Positions 16,720 to 25,838 of a DNA stretch of 64,000 nucleotides are shown here, piece after piece (within the stretch, counting starts at the first letter, position 1; the number at the start of each line of letters is the position of its first letter). Made by a program: the position numbers and the translations under genes. Source of the stretch: Betaproteobacteria bacterium (lineage in GTDB: Bacteria > Pseudomonadota > Gammaproteobacteria > Burkholderiales > Burkholderiaceae); NCBI GenBank assembly GCA_009927445.1, contig RFMZ01000201.1:55053-119052 (forward strand). The letters run 5' to 3'. The notes under the pieces were generated by a model that did no database searches, was not told the origin of the DNA, and worked only from the letters and a program-made list of their open reading frames with translations.

Positions 16720-17768
16720 TTTTATATACCTCAGGTTCATCAGGACAACCGAAGGGCGTGATGCTTAGCCATCAAAGCCATATTTGGGTTGCTAAAACAC
16801 GCCTTGGTAAAAATAATTGGTCAAAGCACCGTTTTTTAATCGCTGCGCCCATGTACCACATGAATGCCCTAGCTCTCACCAAGCTAGCTATTCTAGCGCA
16901 CGCGCAAATGATTCTGCTGCCGCAATTTAATGCCAAAGAGTATATTCAAGCAACTGAAAAATATCGTTGTACTTGGCTAACTGCTGTCCCGCCTATGATC
17001 GCCATGATGTTACAAGAAACTGAACTTCTCAAACGATCTGACTTATCCTCAGTGGAGTTTTTAAGAATGGGTTCAGCACCCATCTCACCCAAACTGTTAG
17101 AGGCAATCCACCAGGCACTGCCGAATACCAAAGTCACGAATGCTTTTGGCACGACAGAAGGTGGGCCTGTAGTCTTTGGTGCACATCCTCAGGAGTTAGA
17201 GCAACCAACAATCTCGGTCGGCTACCCACATCCTGAGGTTAGCCTGCGTTTAGTCGATGAAAATAATCTACCAGCAAATGAAGGCATCCTTCAAATGAAA
17301 TCTCCCGGTGTAATGCTTGGCTACCATCAAAGCTCCTGGAGGGATCCAATACCCAATCCATTCTCGCCCGATGGTTTTTATAGTACTGGAGATATCTTTC
17401 GAAAAGATGAAAAGGGTTTTTACTACTTTGTCGGCCGAAGCGACGATATGTTCGTTTGTGGTGGAGAAAATATATATCCCACAGAAGTTGAGCGATTACT
17501 TGAATCCCATCCAGATATTCTAGCAGCCGCCGTGGTTCCTGTTGAGGATTACATTAAAGGACAAAAACCTGTAGCCTATGTAGTCAAAAATCATAACAGC
17601 ATGCTTACCGAATCCGAAGTGAAAGGTTTTTGCTTAGCCAATGGGCCAGCCTATCAACACCCCCGTTGGGTTATTTTTTTAGATGCACTGCCCCTAGCTT
17701 CAACAAATAAGATTGACCGCGTATTTTTAAAAATTCATGCTAAAAATCATTTAGCCAAGACAGATTAA
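16716..17768 (+). CDS. Acyl-CoA ligase-like AMP-binding protein, C-terminal part
   Basis: A 350-aa frame with the rest of the ligase. It begins exactly at the ATP-binding motif, MILYTSGSSGQPKGVMLSH. NAFGTTEGGPVVFG, YSTGDIFRKDEKGFYYFVGR and SDDMFVCGGENIYPTEVE follow. LASTNKIDR holds the lysine that drives adenylation. An intact protein would be about 505 aa, normal for fatty or aromatic acyl-CoA ligases. It overlaps the N-terminal frame by 4 bases. Re-initiation at the ATG is mechanically possible, but a catalytic enzyme from two chains would be unusual. The operon context (reductase, thioesterase) agrees with CoA-ester metabolism. Confidence 0.82.
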   Translation: MILYTSGSSGQPKGVMLSHQSHIWVAKTRLGKNNWSKHRFLIAAPMYHMNALALTKLAILAHAQMILLPQFNAKEYIQATEKYRCTWLTAVPPMIAMMLQETELLKRSDLSSVEFLRMGSAPISPKLLEAIHQALPNTKVTNAFGTTEGGPVVFGAHPQELEQPTISVGYPHPEVSLRLVDENNLPANEGILQMKSPGVMLGYHQSSWRDPIPNPFSPDGFYSTGDIFRKDEKGFYYFVGRSDDMFVCGGENIYPTEVERLLESHPDILAAAVVPVEDYIKGQKPVAYVVKNHNSMLTESEVKGFCLANGPAYQHPRWVIFLDALPLASTNKIDRVFLKIHAKNHLAKTD

Positions 17769-17780
17769 AGCCCCTACACT

Positions 17781-18836
17781 ATGAAACTTTCTAAAAAAGA
17801 CTGGATTAATCAGGCAGTTCTAAAAATTGAAGCTGATTTTAGTCGAAGTGTAGATACGCATATCATTCCAATCCCATTAAAAAACTATTCTAACCATGGT
17901 ATTGATCTATACCTAAAGGATGAGTCAACGCATCCCTCGGGAAGTCTCAAGCATCGTTTAGCAAGATCTTTATTTCTGTATGCCTTATGTAACAACTGGC
18001 TTAATCAAGGCATGACAGTCATCGAAGCATCTAGTGGCTCAACCGCAGTCAGCGAAGCATATTTTGCAAATATGCTAGACCTGCCTTTCATCGCAGTGAT
18101 GCCCAAAAACACCTCTCCTGAAAAAATTGAACGTGTGCAATTTTATGGCGGATCTTGTCATCTCGTAGATCATTCCAAAGAAGTTTATGAGGTGGCGAAG
18201 GCTCTTGCTGTCAAAACACAAGGACATTTTATGGATCAGTTTACCTATGCCGAAAGAGTCACTGATTGGCGAGGTAACAATAATATTGCACAGAGCATTT
18301 TTTGTCAGATGGCACTTGAAAGACATCCAATTCCGAAATGGATTGTCATTGGTGCAGGAACTGGCGGCACCAGCGCGACTATTGGACGCTATATTCGTTA
18401 TCAGAGATATCCAACCGAGGTCTGCGTTCCAGATCCAGAGGGCTCGGTATTTATAGCCTATTATATTACTGGTGATCAATCACTTAGTTCAGAGGGCTCA
18501 AGGATCGAGGGGATTGGTAGGCCAAGACCAGAGGCTAGTTTCATTCCCTCAGTGATCGATCGCATGATTGCTGTGAAAGATCAAGATTCTGTAGCATCTA
18601 TGCAAATACTGAGTGATATTCTGGGCCGAAAAGTGGGGCCATCTACTGGGACAAATTTCGTCGCCATGCTCAATCTAGCAAATGAACTCAAAAAGAACGG
18701 TTTAGAGGGCTCAATCCTCTCTCTACTTTGTGATAGTGGTGAACGCTATCACAATACCTTTTATGACTCCAATTGGATATCGAATAATATTGGTGATATC
18801 AAAGCATCATTAAAACGCTTAGAAAAGCTTATCTAA
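17781..18836 (+). CDS. PLP-dependent cysteine synthase-family enzyme (Cds1-like)
   Basis: A 351-aa fold-type II PLP enzyme. The PLP lysine is in KDESTHPSGSLKHRLARSLF, the signature of the Cds1/L-cysteine desulfhydrase-like branch of the cysteine synthase family. SSGSTAVSEAYFA, VIGAGTGGTSATIGRYIR and STGTNFVAMLNLA bind substrate and phosphate. The length is typical of that branch rather than of CysK. It starts 12 bases after the ligase fragment and ends the operon. It may release sulfide from cysteine or act on another amino acid, which would fit control by an Lrp-type regulator. Confidence 0.85.
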   Translation: MKLSKKDWINQAVLKIEADFSRSVDTHIIPIPLKNYSNHGIDLYLKDESTHPSGSLKHRLARSLFLYALCNNWLNQGMTVIEASSGSTAVSEAYFANMLDLPFIAVMPKNTSPEKIERVQFYGGSCHLVDHSKEVYEVAKALAVKTQGHFMDQFTYAERVTDWRGNNNIAQSIFCQMALERHPIPKWIVIGAGTGGTSATIGRYIRYQRYPTEVCVPDPEGSVFIAYYITGDQSLSSEGSRIEGIGRPRPEASFIPSVIDRMIAVKDQDSVASMQILSDILGRKVGPSTGTNFVAMLNLANELKKNGLEGSILSLLCDSGERYHNTFYDSNWISNNIGDIKASLKRLEKLI

Positions 18837-18854
18837 AAAACCTACTTAACTAGG

Positions 18855-19277
18855 CTATAAAATTTTCTTCCAAATGCCTGTAGCACTCGCAACTAGACGA
18901 TCATCTACCATCACGTTCCCACTCAAAAAAACTATTTGCTTGGTTGATCTAGTGATTTCTGGTGTAAGTCTAGCAATTTCACCAATCTTGACTGAATCTA
19001 AAAAATTCATATTGAGCTGAATCGTAGTTGTTTTATTGGCCTGCGTTAATTCCCTAGCAGCTGCTCCAAAAGCACGATCAACAAAGGTCGTTAAAGCACC
19101 ACCTTGTAAAACTTGATTTCGATTTTGATGTTTAATACTGGTTTCAAATAAAAAATGCATGCAGCTTAGATCTTTCTTGAAGAAAAATGGGCCTGCAATC
19201 TCTACAAAACCCTCATCCGTAAACGTATCCCAGCCTAGTTCTAAATATTTTTGTTTTAATTGTTGATCATTCATCAT
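18855..19277 (-). CDS. PaaI-type thioesterase
   Basis: A 140-aa hotdog-fold protein. QNRNQVLQGGALTTFVDRAFGAAAREL is the active-site region (GGALTTFVD), and TTTIQLNMNFLDSVKIG is the next strand. Two successive ATGs (19277, 19274) are possible starts. It converges with the Cds1-like gene and lies downstream of the metal-efflux operon on the same strand, separated by 263 bases, so it is probably a separate unit. Substrate unknown. Confidence 0.85.
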   Translation of the reverse strand: MMNDQQLKQKYLELGWDTFTDEGFVEIAGPFFFKKDLSCMHFLFETSIKHQNRNQVLQGGALTTFVDRAFGAAARELTQANKTTTIQLNMNFLDSVKIGEIARLTPEITRSTKQIVFLSGNVMVDDRLVASATGIWKKIL

Positions 19278-19540
19278 TTCTAATATCTTTATCTACTATT
19301 GGAGTACAAAAAATCGGATTCAAATTGCACTCTTTATTCTTTTAACTTCCGACCATTATACAAATTTCATTCTCAATGAGCTTGGTAGGTCATCCTTGTT
19401 TTGCATTTTGATTGAATTCAAAAGCCAGAACTCATCAATATTTATCTTAGTGACAAGCTGTTAATCCTTACAGCAACTTAAAGATTGGCCTTTGAGCCAC
19501 AGTATTCAAACTACGGCGTAAATTACTCATGATTCAATAC

Positions 19541-22500
19541 TTAAGATGCAGAGGATTTGCGAAGATGCGCTTTACTCGCATAATTTGAAAATACTTCGTA
19601 AAGAATCGGCAGAACAATTAATGTCAGTAATGTCGCACTAACCAATCCACCAATCACAACTAATGCTAAGGGCTTTTGCGTCTCTGATCCAGTCCCTGTC
19701 GATAAGGCCATTGGCAATAAACCAAGCATTGCCAATAGAGCTGTCATCAGAACAGTTCGTAAACGTTCAATGGAACCCTTAATGACCGCCTCACGCAAGG
19801 TAAAACCCTCAATTTGTAACTGATTAAAATAAGTCACTAAAATAACGCCATTTAAGACAGCCTGGCCAAACAAGGCGATGAAACCAATCGCAGCGGATAC
19901 TGATAATGGAGTATTAGTAATAAATAATAAGAAAATACCACCAATCATCGCAAAAGGGATATTCAGAATAATGAGTAAGGCACTTTGAAACGAATTAAAA
20001 GCACTAAATAATAAGAAAAATATGACTAATATAGATATTGGTATTACAAAGGCTAGTCGCGCCATGGCCCGTTCTTGATTTTCAAACTCACCAGACCAAC
20101 TTATTCGGGCATCATTAATAACAATATTCTTATCGACTCTAATCTTCATGTCTTTAACAATACTACCCATGTCTCGGTCTTGAATAAAAATACCGATAGA
20201 GGTTACGCGCTGACCATTCTCACGGGCAATATTGATTGCCCCCGAAATAGTACGAAAATTCATCACCTCAGATAAAGGGATTTGTGCCCCATTTGCTGTT
20301 GCTACTAGCGTATTGGGTAAATTTCCTAAATATCGCTCTGCATCTTTTAAACGAATAACTACTGAAAAATGCCGCTCTCCCTCCCATAATTCAGTGGCTG
20401 CCCTGCCACCCAAAGAGGTTTGAATGACGTCTTGCAAGTCACCCACATTTAAACCATATCTAGCCGCTTGATTTCGATCAATATCTAAAATAAATTGTGG
20501 CAACTCACCTTCTCTGTCAATAAAGGCCCGCTTGACTCCGTCCACCTGAACAATTTGGTCTAGTATTTTTCTAGCAAGAGCTTTGTTGTTATTTAAATCA
20601 TCACCAGCTATTGTTATGACAATTTGCCCCTTTATTTGAGAAATACTTTCTAGTATGTTGTCTCGAACCGGTTGTGAAAAACTTGGGTTTGTGCCAGGTA
20701 AAGCCTGTAGGTTTGCATCAATTTCTTTAACTATATCGGCCTTAGAGTACCAATTTCTCCAAAAATTTTCTGGCTTCAAATCCACTAAAAGTTCTAATTG
20801 ATTAATTAACTTGGGATCAGTGCCGTCGTCTGGGCGTCCCACCTTAGAAATTACACTGGAAACCTCTGGTGTCTGAGAAATAATCGATCGAAGCATCGTT
20901 GCGCGCTCAGTTGCCTGTGCAAGGGATACAGAAGCTGGTAATTCGACATTAATCCACATAGCACCCTCGTCTAACTCCGGCAAGAATTCACTCCCAAGTA
21001 AACTTGCCACACCTACTGTCAAAATCATCAAGCTAATTGCAATTTTAAGAACCGCTCTCTTTTTATCTAAAGCAATCAATAAATAATGATGGTATTTATT
21101 TTTACACCAATGAATTAAATTGTTATCTCCATGAGCGATGTCTTCTTTTAAAAACAAATGACACAAAACTGGTATAAGTATTAGGGAAATAATTAAGGAA
21201 CCAATTAATGCAGATGTGACTGTATAAGCCATTGGTGCAAAAATCTTGCCTTCGTGACGTTCTAGTGTAAAAATTGGAATATGAGCAGCAATAATGATTA
21301 CTATTGAGAAGACAGTTGGTCTAGCAACTTCTGAGGTGGCTTTAAAAATAGCCCTCTTACGCTCATGCGGATCGCTAATTTGTTGGTTACTTAACTCGCC
21401 AAGACGCCGAAAAATATTTTCTACAATAATTACTGCGCCATCTACGACAATACCAAAATCCATTGCGCCCAAGGACAGAAGATTGGCCGGGATACCTACC
21501 AAGGTTAAACCAATAAAAGTTGATAGTAAAGCAAGCGGTATCGTGACCGCAACAATTGCAGACGCCCTTATATTTGCTAAAAAGATATACAACACAGCAA
21601 CGACTAATAAAGCTCCTTCTAATAAATTGATAAATACTGTTTTTAGAGTCTTATTAATCAGTAGCGATCGATCATAGTAAGGCTCAATTTTTACTCCTTT
21701 GGGCAAGATCTCATTATTTAATTTTTCAATCTTTTCCTTGATGGCAGCTAATACTCGACTGGGGTTTTCACCTTTACGCATCAAAACAGTACCAACTACA
21801 ATATCATCTTCCTCATCTTGCGCCATCGCACCTTGCGGAGGTGCAAAAGAGATATTTATATCAGCAACGTCCCGAACAAAAATGGGAACACCAGCGTTTT
21901 CTGAAACGACTACACTACCTATATCTTTATAAGATTGAAATAGGCCGATCGATCGTAACAAGTACTGTTGGCTCCCCTCTTCGACACGCCCACCCCCGGC
22001 ATTAGAATTTCCTCTTGAAATAGCCGTAAATAGCTCTGCCAGTGTAATTTTATAATCACGCATTTTTGCTAAATTAGGATTTACTTCATACTGTTTAGAT
22101 TGGCCGCCAATAGTCACCAAATCAGTTACCCCGGGCACTTGGCGCAATTGCTTCTCTACAACCCAGTCTTGTAAAGTTCTTAACTCTTGTGAACTTTTAC
22201 CTAAACCTTTCAGACGAAAACGATAAATCTCGCCAATTGGCGTTGACAATGGCGCAATATCTGGCCTTACTCCTTCGGGCAAATCGACTTTTCTTAAACG
22301 CTCCAAAACCTGCTGTCTAGCTATTAAATCTGTGGTCTTATCATTAAAAGTCACCATTAAAAAAGATAACCCAAACTGCGTGTGCGAGAAAACTCGAATC
22401 GAATTAGGGATCCCTGCAAGCGCAATTTCGACTGGAATTGTCACTTGCTTTTCAACTTCCTCTGCTGCTCTTCCGGGATATAAGGTAATGACGTTCACCT

Positions 22501-22636
22501 GAATATCCGTTACATCAGGAAATGCTTCAACCGGGAGATTTTTAAATGAAACAACGCCAGTAACAATGAGAATTAATAACCCAAAAAAAACAAAAATTCG
22601 TTGATTTAATGAAAAATTAATAATGTGATTTAACAT
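19541..22636 (-). CDS. Heavy-metal efflux RND pump, CzcA-type
   Basis: A 1031-aa inner-membrane proton/metal antiporter of the HME-RND family. LNHIINFSLNQRIFVFFGL starts TM1; FPDVTDIQVNV and PGRAAEEVEKQVTIPVE are family hallmarks. The TM4 signature DFGIVVDGAVIIVEN near residue 395 is the form found in CzcA/CnrA/NccA pumps for divalent Zn, Co, Cd or Ni. CusA copper/silver pumps have a different TM4 motif. Two large periplasmic loops and twelve TM segments are present. It is the last gene of the operon TolC-like > adaptor > pump, only 2 bases after the adaptor. No metal-responsive regulator is nearby. Confidence 0.93.
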   Translation of the reverse strand: MLNHIINFSLNQRIFVFFGLLILIVTGVVSFKNLPVEAFPDVTDIQVNVITLYPGRAAEEVEKQVTIPVEIALAGIPNSIRVFSHTQFGLSFLMVTFNDKTTDLIARQQVLERLRKVDLPEGVRPDIAPLSTPIGEIYRFRLKGLGKSSQELRTLQDWVVEKQLRQVPGVTDLVTIGGQSKQYEVNPNLAKMRDYKITLAELFTAISRGNSNAGGGRVEEGSQQYLLRSIGLFQSYKDIGSVVVSENAGVPIFVRDVADINISFAPPQGAMAQDEEDDIVVGTVLMRKGENPSRVLAAIKEKIEKLNNEILPKGVKIEPYYDRSLLINKTLKTVFINLLEGALLVVAVLYIFLANIRASAIVAVTIPLALLSTFIGLTLVGIPANLLSLGAMDFGIVVDGAVIIVENIFRRLGELSNQQISDPHERKRAIFKATSEVARPTVFSIVIIIAAHIPIFTLERHEGKIFAPMAYTVTSALIGSLIISLILIPVLCHLFLKEDIAHGDNNLIHWCKNKYHHYLLIALDKKRAVLKIAISLMILTVGVASLLGSEFLPELDEGAMWINVELPASVSLAQATERATMLRSIISQTPEVSSVISKVGRPDDGTDPKLINQLELLVDLKPENFWRNWYSKADIVKEIDANLQALPGTNPSFSQPVRDNILESISQIKGQIVITIAGDDLNNNKALARKILDQIVQVDGVKRAFIDREGELPQFILDIDRNQAARYGLNVGDLQDVIQTSLGGRAATELWEGERHFSVVIRLKDAERYLGNLPNTLVATANGAQIPLSEVMNFRTISGAINIARENGQRVTSIGIFIQDRDMGSIVKDMKIRVDKNIVINDARISWSGEFENQERAMARLAFVIPISILVIFFLLFSAFNSFQSALLIILNIPFAMIGGIFLLFITNTPLSVSAAIGFIALFGQAVLNGVILVTYFNQLQIEGFTLREAVIKGSIERLRTVLMTALLAMLGLLPMALSTGTGSETQKPLALVVIGGLVSATLLTLIVLPILYEVFSNYASKAHLRKSSAS

Positions 22637-22638
22637 AA

Positions 22639-24066
22639 TTATTTCAGAAACAGCACGATATCTGCTTTTATTTTTTCAAAATATTTGCTCAAAGAATGCT
22701 GTGGGGGATTGTTACTCGTCTTTGATTGGGTCCGTAAAATCTCATTTAAATATAAAGCGCCATCAAAAACAATTTTTTCGGAAGCATATAAGCCATCAAC
22801 TACTTCAGTCTTTTCCAAAAACTGTGTACCCAGCCTCACTTTTTTCCGAATATATTGATTAGGCTCTATTTCCACAAACACATAATGACTATCACCAATC
22901 AGAACAATTGCCTTCGAGGGCACAATCAGACCATCAACATGCGACAAGGGAATCTCGGCTTGGATGAACATTTCTGCTTTGAGTTTTAGACTGTCATTGG
23001 GCACTGTCACACGTACCTTGACAGTCCTAGTAACGGGATCAATAAACTCAGCAATACGACTGATTTGACCCTTTAACTTTTCATTGGGTAAGGTGTTGTT
23101 GAAAATCGTTACTTCAGCACCAAGCTCAAATCGGCCAATATCGACCTCCGATAACTCAAGAATGGCCCATAAATTGGATGGGTCCGTCACAACAAAGGAG
23201 GGTGAGGTATTTAAATCAATCCCTAACTCACGACCTGGATAAATATTTCGTTCAACCACAGTGCCTTTAACGGTCGAAGTCAGTTGAAAACGTTGATCAA
23301 CTGATTTATTAATGGCCCCTAAAGACTGCATTCTGGCTAAGGCTCTGTCATATTCTGCAAATGCCTGTGAAGAGTCCGAGCTAACTTGATCTAACTCTTT
23401 CTTGGCTATGATTCCTTGATCAAAAAGCTCCTTCGCTCGATTCAGATTTAATCGCGCTAAGTTAGCCATTAACTCTGCCTTCTTGGCATCGGTTTGTACC
23501 ATACCAAATTCGGGAGACTGAATAATAGCTAAAGTTTGACCTTTAGTGACTTGCTGACCCAACTGAACATCGACCCGTTGTACCCTACCCGCAAACGGAC
23601 TAAAAATCTTGACGGTCTTTTCCTCGTCCCATACTAAGCGGCCAGGAAGCACCAAAACAGGTTGTGCCCCAATTTCAATGGGCTTAGAGCGCATCCCGTT
23701 CAGCGGTTTATTAACGCCAGTAAACTGAATTTTATCCCCATCAACAAGCACGCCAATACTCTGAACCTCTGGCTTGTACATACAACGCGCAAAATTAAGG
23801 AAAGCTAATCCCACTATCACTATATAAATAATTCTTAAAACTACACGATGATGTTTTTTCCAAAAGCTTTTAGGTATGTCTGGCAAATTCTCTTCAATTT
23901 GATTCACCAAAAAAACTTCTGCCTCACGGAATTTTTTTATAAAAATTCGCGATTGAATCGCCCTAAGAAGGCCTCCAATGATTTTAAAGAAACTGCTAAC
24001 GACGGCTTGAATAAGCCAAATCATTGTCCGAAAAAAATCATTGATAAATTGACTCAAACTTTTCAT
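22639..24066 (-). CDS. RND efflux periplasmic adaptor (CzcB-like)
   Basis: A 475-aa membrane-fusion protein that bridges the RND pump and the outer-membrane channel. An unusually long cytoplasmic N terminus of about 75 residues comes before a single TM helix (VVLRIIYIVIVGLAFLNFARC). The lipoyl-like halves (VLPGRLVWDEEKTVKIFSPFAGRV; QVTKGQTLAIIQSPEFG), a coiled-coil hairpin (about 185-245) and a beta-barrel (VTVPNDSLKLKAEMFIQAEIP) follow. Ribosomal spacing to the pump (2 bases) and to the TolC-like gene (2 bases) shows one operon. The N-terminal extension is unusual for the family. Confidence 0.9.
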   Translation of the reverse strand: MKSLSQFINDFFRTMIWLIQAVVSSFFKIIGGLLRAIQSRIFIKKFREAEVFLVNQIEENLPDIPKSFWKKHHRVVLRIIYIVIVGLAFLNFARCMYKPEVQSIGVLVDGDKIQFTGVNKPLNGMRSKPIEIGAQPVLVLPGRLVWDEEKTVKIFSPFAGRVQRVDVQLGQQVTKGQTLAIIQSPEFGMVQTDAKKAELMANLARLNLNRAKELFDQGIIAKKELDQVSSDSSQAFAEYDRALARMQSLGAINKSVDQRFQLTSTVKGTVVERNIYPGRELGIDLNTSPSFVVTDPSNLWAILELSEVDIGRFELGAEVTIFNNTLPNEKLKGQISRIAEFIDPVTRTVKVRVTVPNDSLKLKAEMFIQAEIPLSHVDGLIVPSKAIVLIGDSHYVFVEIEPNQYIRKKVRLGTQFLEKTEVVDGLYASEKIVFDGALYLNEILRTQSKTSNNPPQHSLSKYFEKIKADIVLFLK

Positions 24067-24068
24067 GA

Positions 24069-25418
24069 TTATTCTTCAATCTCAATCGCTAATTTAAAAC
24101 TACTTAAACTCTTGGCAAAGTCTGTTCGGATTTGTGAGGCCTCTGTCCTGGCCTGCCTGAGAGACCTTCTTGCATCAATTAAATCTAAAACCCCAATTGC
24201 ACCCTTGGCATATGCAAATTCAGCAGAAGCCGCAACTTGCGAAGCAGTTGGCAAGATCTCCTTGAGAACACGCGTTAAACGCTCTTGATTAGCCACTAGC
24301 TCAGCCTCTTGATACTTTAGACTTGTATGCGCGTCCTTTTCTCCTCGGAGTTGCTCATCCCTGAACTTAAAATACTCGATCTCTGCCTTTCTTAACTCAC
24401 CCTCATAGGAATGCCTCAAAAATAATGGCACGCTTAAATTAAGCATATAGGTGTTCACAGTACCAAGCTCATAAGAACCAGTTACCGGTAAATGGTTATA
24501 TTGCAAACCAACCGTTACATCCGGCACCCGCAGTGCACGTGCTAAATAGCGAGATTTTTCTGCTGATAAGGTACGATTTTGTAAAACACGCAAATCCGCT
24601 CTTTGAGAAATCCTTTCCCAAGGTATCGCTGGAATACTGATTTCATGGTTTGGCCAATCTCTCGCCAACGTGGTCTGATTTAAAGTTTGGTTATATCCTA
24701 ACATTTTTGCTAAATTTGATTTCGATTTCGCTAAGTCTGTTTTAGCATTTTGATATTCATTATTTGCCCTGGTAATATCAAGCACAATTTTTTTCAACTC
24801 TAAATCGGATATATCACCAGCCTTGAACCGAGCCTGGGCCACCTCTAAAACGCGCTGATTCATCTGCACCATTTCAGCTAAATCCATCGCTCTTTGTTGG
24901 GCACTCAAGACATCAAAGTAAATATGCTCGACATCACTTAAGACCGCTTTTTGAGCAAACTTTAATGAAAATTGGGCAGCTAATTCTGCAGCACTTGCTG
25001 CTTCTCTTCGAAACCGAGGCTTTTCACCTAACTCAACTAATTGATCAATTCGAACTGAACTATCTATTTGCCTTGTTCCCTGAGGACTGCGGCCTGGAGT
25101 TGGATTAATCGAATCAGCCCCTAAGCCCAAAACCGGATTCGGTCTTTGGCTGGCAATCATCGAATCTGCTTGCGCAATTTGATAGTTCAGTTGGAATTCC
25201 ATTAACTCAGGACTACACCTTAAGGCTCTTTGTAATACGTGAGTTAAGTGCAAATTAACTGGTGCGTCTGAGGGACATTGCTGCAAATCAGAACCTCCAA
25301 CTGTCATCATTTGCATTTCTAATGATTTTTTAGACGTTTGAGCAAAACCCTCCCCCAATGGAATCAAGCCGACTAGTAAAGCCATAAAAACACATATAGT
25401 GCTTGAAAATTTATACAT
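24069..25418 (-). CDS. TolC-family outer-membrane factor (CzcC-like)
   Basis: A 449-aa outer-membrane channel protein. The Sec signal peptide (MYKFSSTICVFMALLVG, cut after about GFAQ) precedes two repeats of the TolC helical pattern: NYQIAQADSMIASQRPNP with RDLRVLQN-like coiled stretches, and ADLRVLQNRTLSAEKSRYLARALRVPD in the middle. AKGAIGVLDLIDARRSLRQA is a typical near-C-terminal helix. It is the first gene of the metal-efflux operon, preceded by a 420-base AT-rich region shared with the divergent Bug gene. Confidence 0.9.
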   Translation of the reverse strand: MYKFSSTICVFMALLVGLIPLGEGFAQTSKKSLEMQMMTVGGSDLQQCPSDAPVNLHLTHVLQRALRCSPELMEFQLNYQIAQADSMIASQRPNPVLGLGADSINPTPGRSPQGTRQIDSSVRIDQLVELGEKPRFRREAASAAELAAQFSLKFAQKAVLSDVEHIYFDVLSAQQRAMDLAEMVQMNQRVLEVAQARFKAGDISDLELKKIVLDITRANNEYQNAKTDLAKSKSNLAKMLGYNQTLNQTTLARDWPNHEISIPAIPWERISQRADLRVLQNRTLSAEKSRYLARALRVPDVTVGLQYNHLPVTGSYELGTVNTYMLNLSVPLFLRHSYEGELRKAEIEYFKFRDEQLRGEKDAHTSLKYQEAELVANQERLTRVLKEILPTASQVAASAEFAYAKGAIGVLDLIDARRSLRQARTEASQIRTDFAKSLSSFKLAIEIEE

Positions 25419-25838
25419 AACAAACTATCTACCTATTGAAAAATTGCTAATTCTTATAATTTTTTCCAAATTTATACTGGGACGACTACACTTTTTAAAC
25501 TATTTATTGAAAAATTTTCTCTGACCAATATAGATACTGAAGAACATCTAAAATTTTCGATGCCACTTACTATTTAGTCGTTTTTATTAAAAATTTATAC
25601 CTAACTCGATATTATCTCTTATAAACACCTATTAAAACCATGGCAATCTCTTTGAAAAAACAAATTTAATACCAACTGCCTCATTATTAAGCTTAAAAAC
25701 ACCGTTAAAATTAAGAATCTTAAGATTTTCTGAACATAAATACAAAAAACTTATCAATATCCCCTAATTATGTAATCTGCACAGTCAGTTCTAAAATTGA
25801 CATTGATTATTTAACTCTCCAGGTATAAATTAACTTAA
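25419..25838. other. 420-base AT-rich divergent intergenic region
   Basis: This lies between the outward-facing metal-efflux operon and the Bug gene at 25839, so both promoters should be here. I see no gene. A perfect 12-base palindrome, AATCTTAAGATT, is at 25716-25727. TTGACA occurs near 25797 followed by a TATAAA 21 bases on, a spacing too long for a confident promoter call. No recognisable metal-regulator site was found. Confidence 0.5.

Noticed and set aside
18075..18479. 134-codon frame antisense to the Cds1-like gene
   Set aside because: Shadow frame of a clear PLP enzyme; no recognisable domain or start signal.
21294..21677. 127-codon frame on the plus strand inside the RND pump gene
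   Set aside because: It is antisense to a highly conserved membrane protein, with no ribosome site and composition that mirrors the pump codons.
19541..22636. CusA-type copper/silver pump
   Set aside because: TM4 reads DFGIVVDGAVIIVEN, the divalent-metal CzcA/CnrA form, and no copper-type periplasmic chaperone or regulator is adjacent.
25797..25826. Promoter TTGACA ... TATAAA before the Bug gene at 25839
   Set aside because: The 21-base spacing is too long for a normal sigma70 promoter, so it was not annotated.
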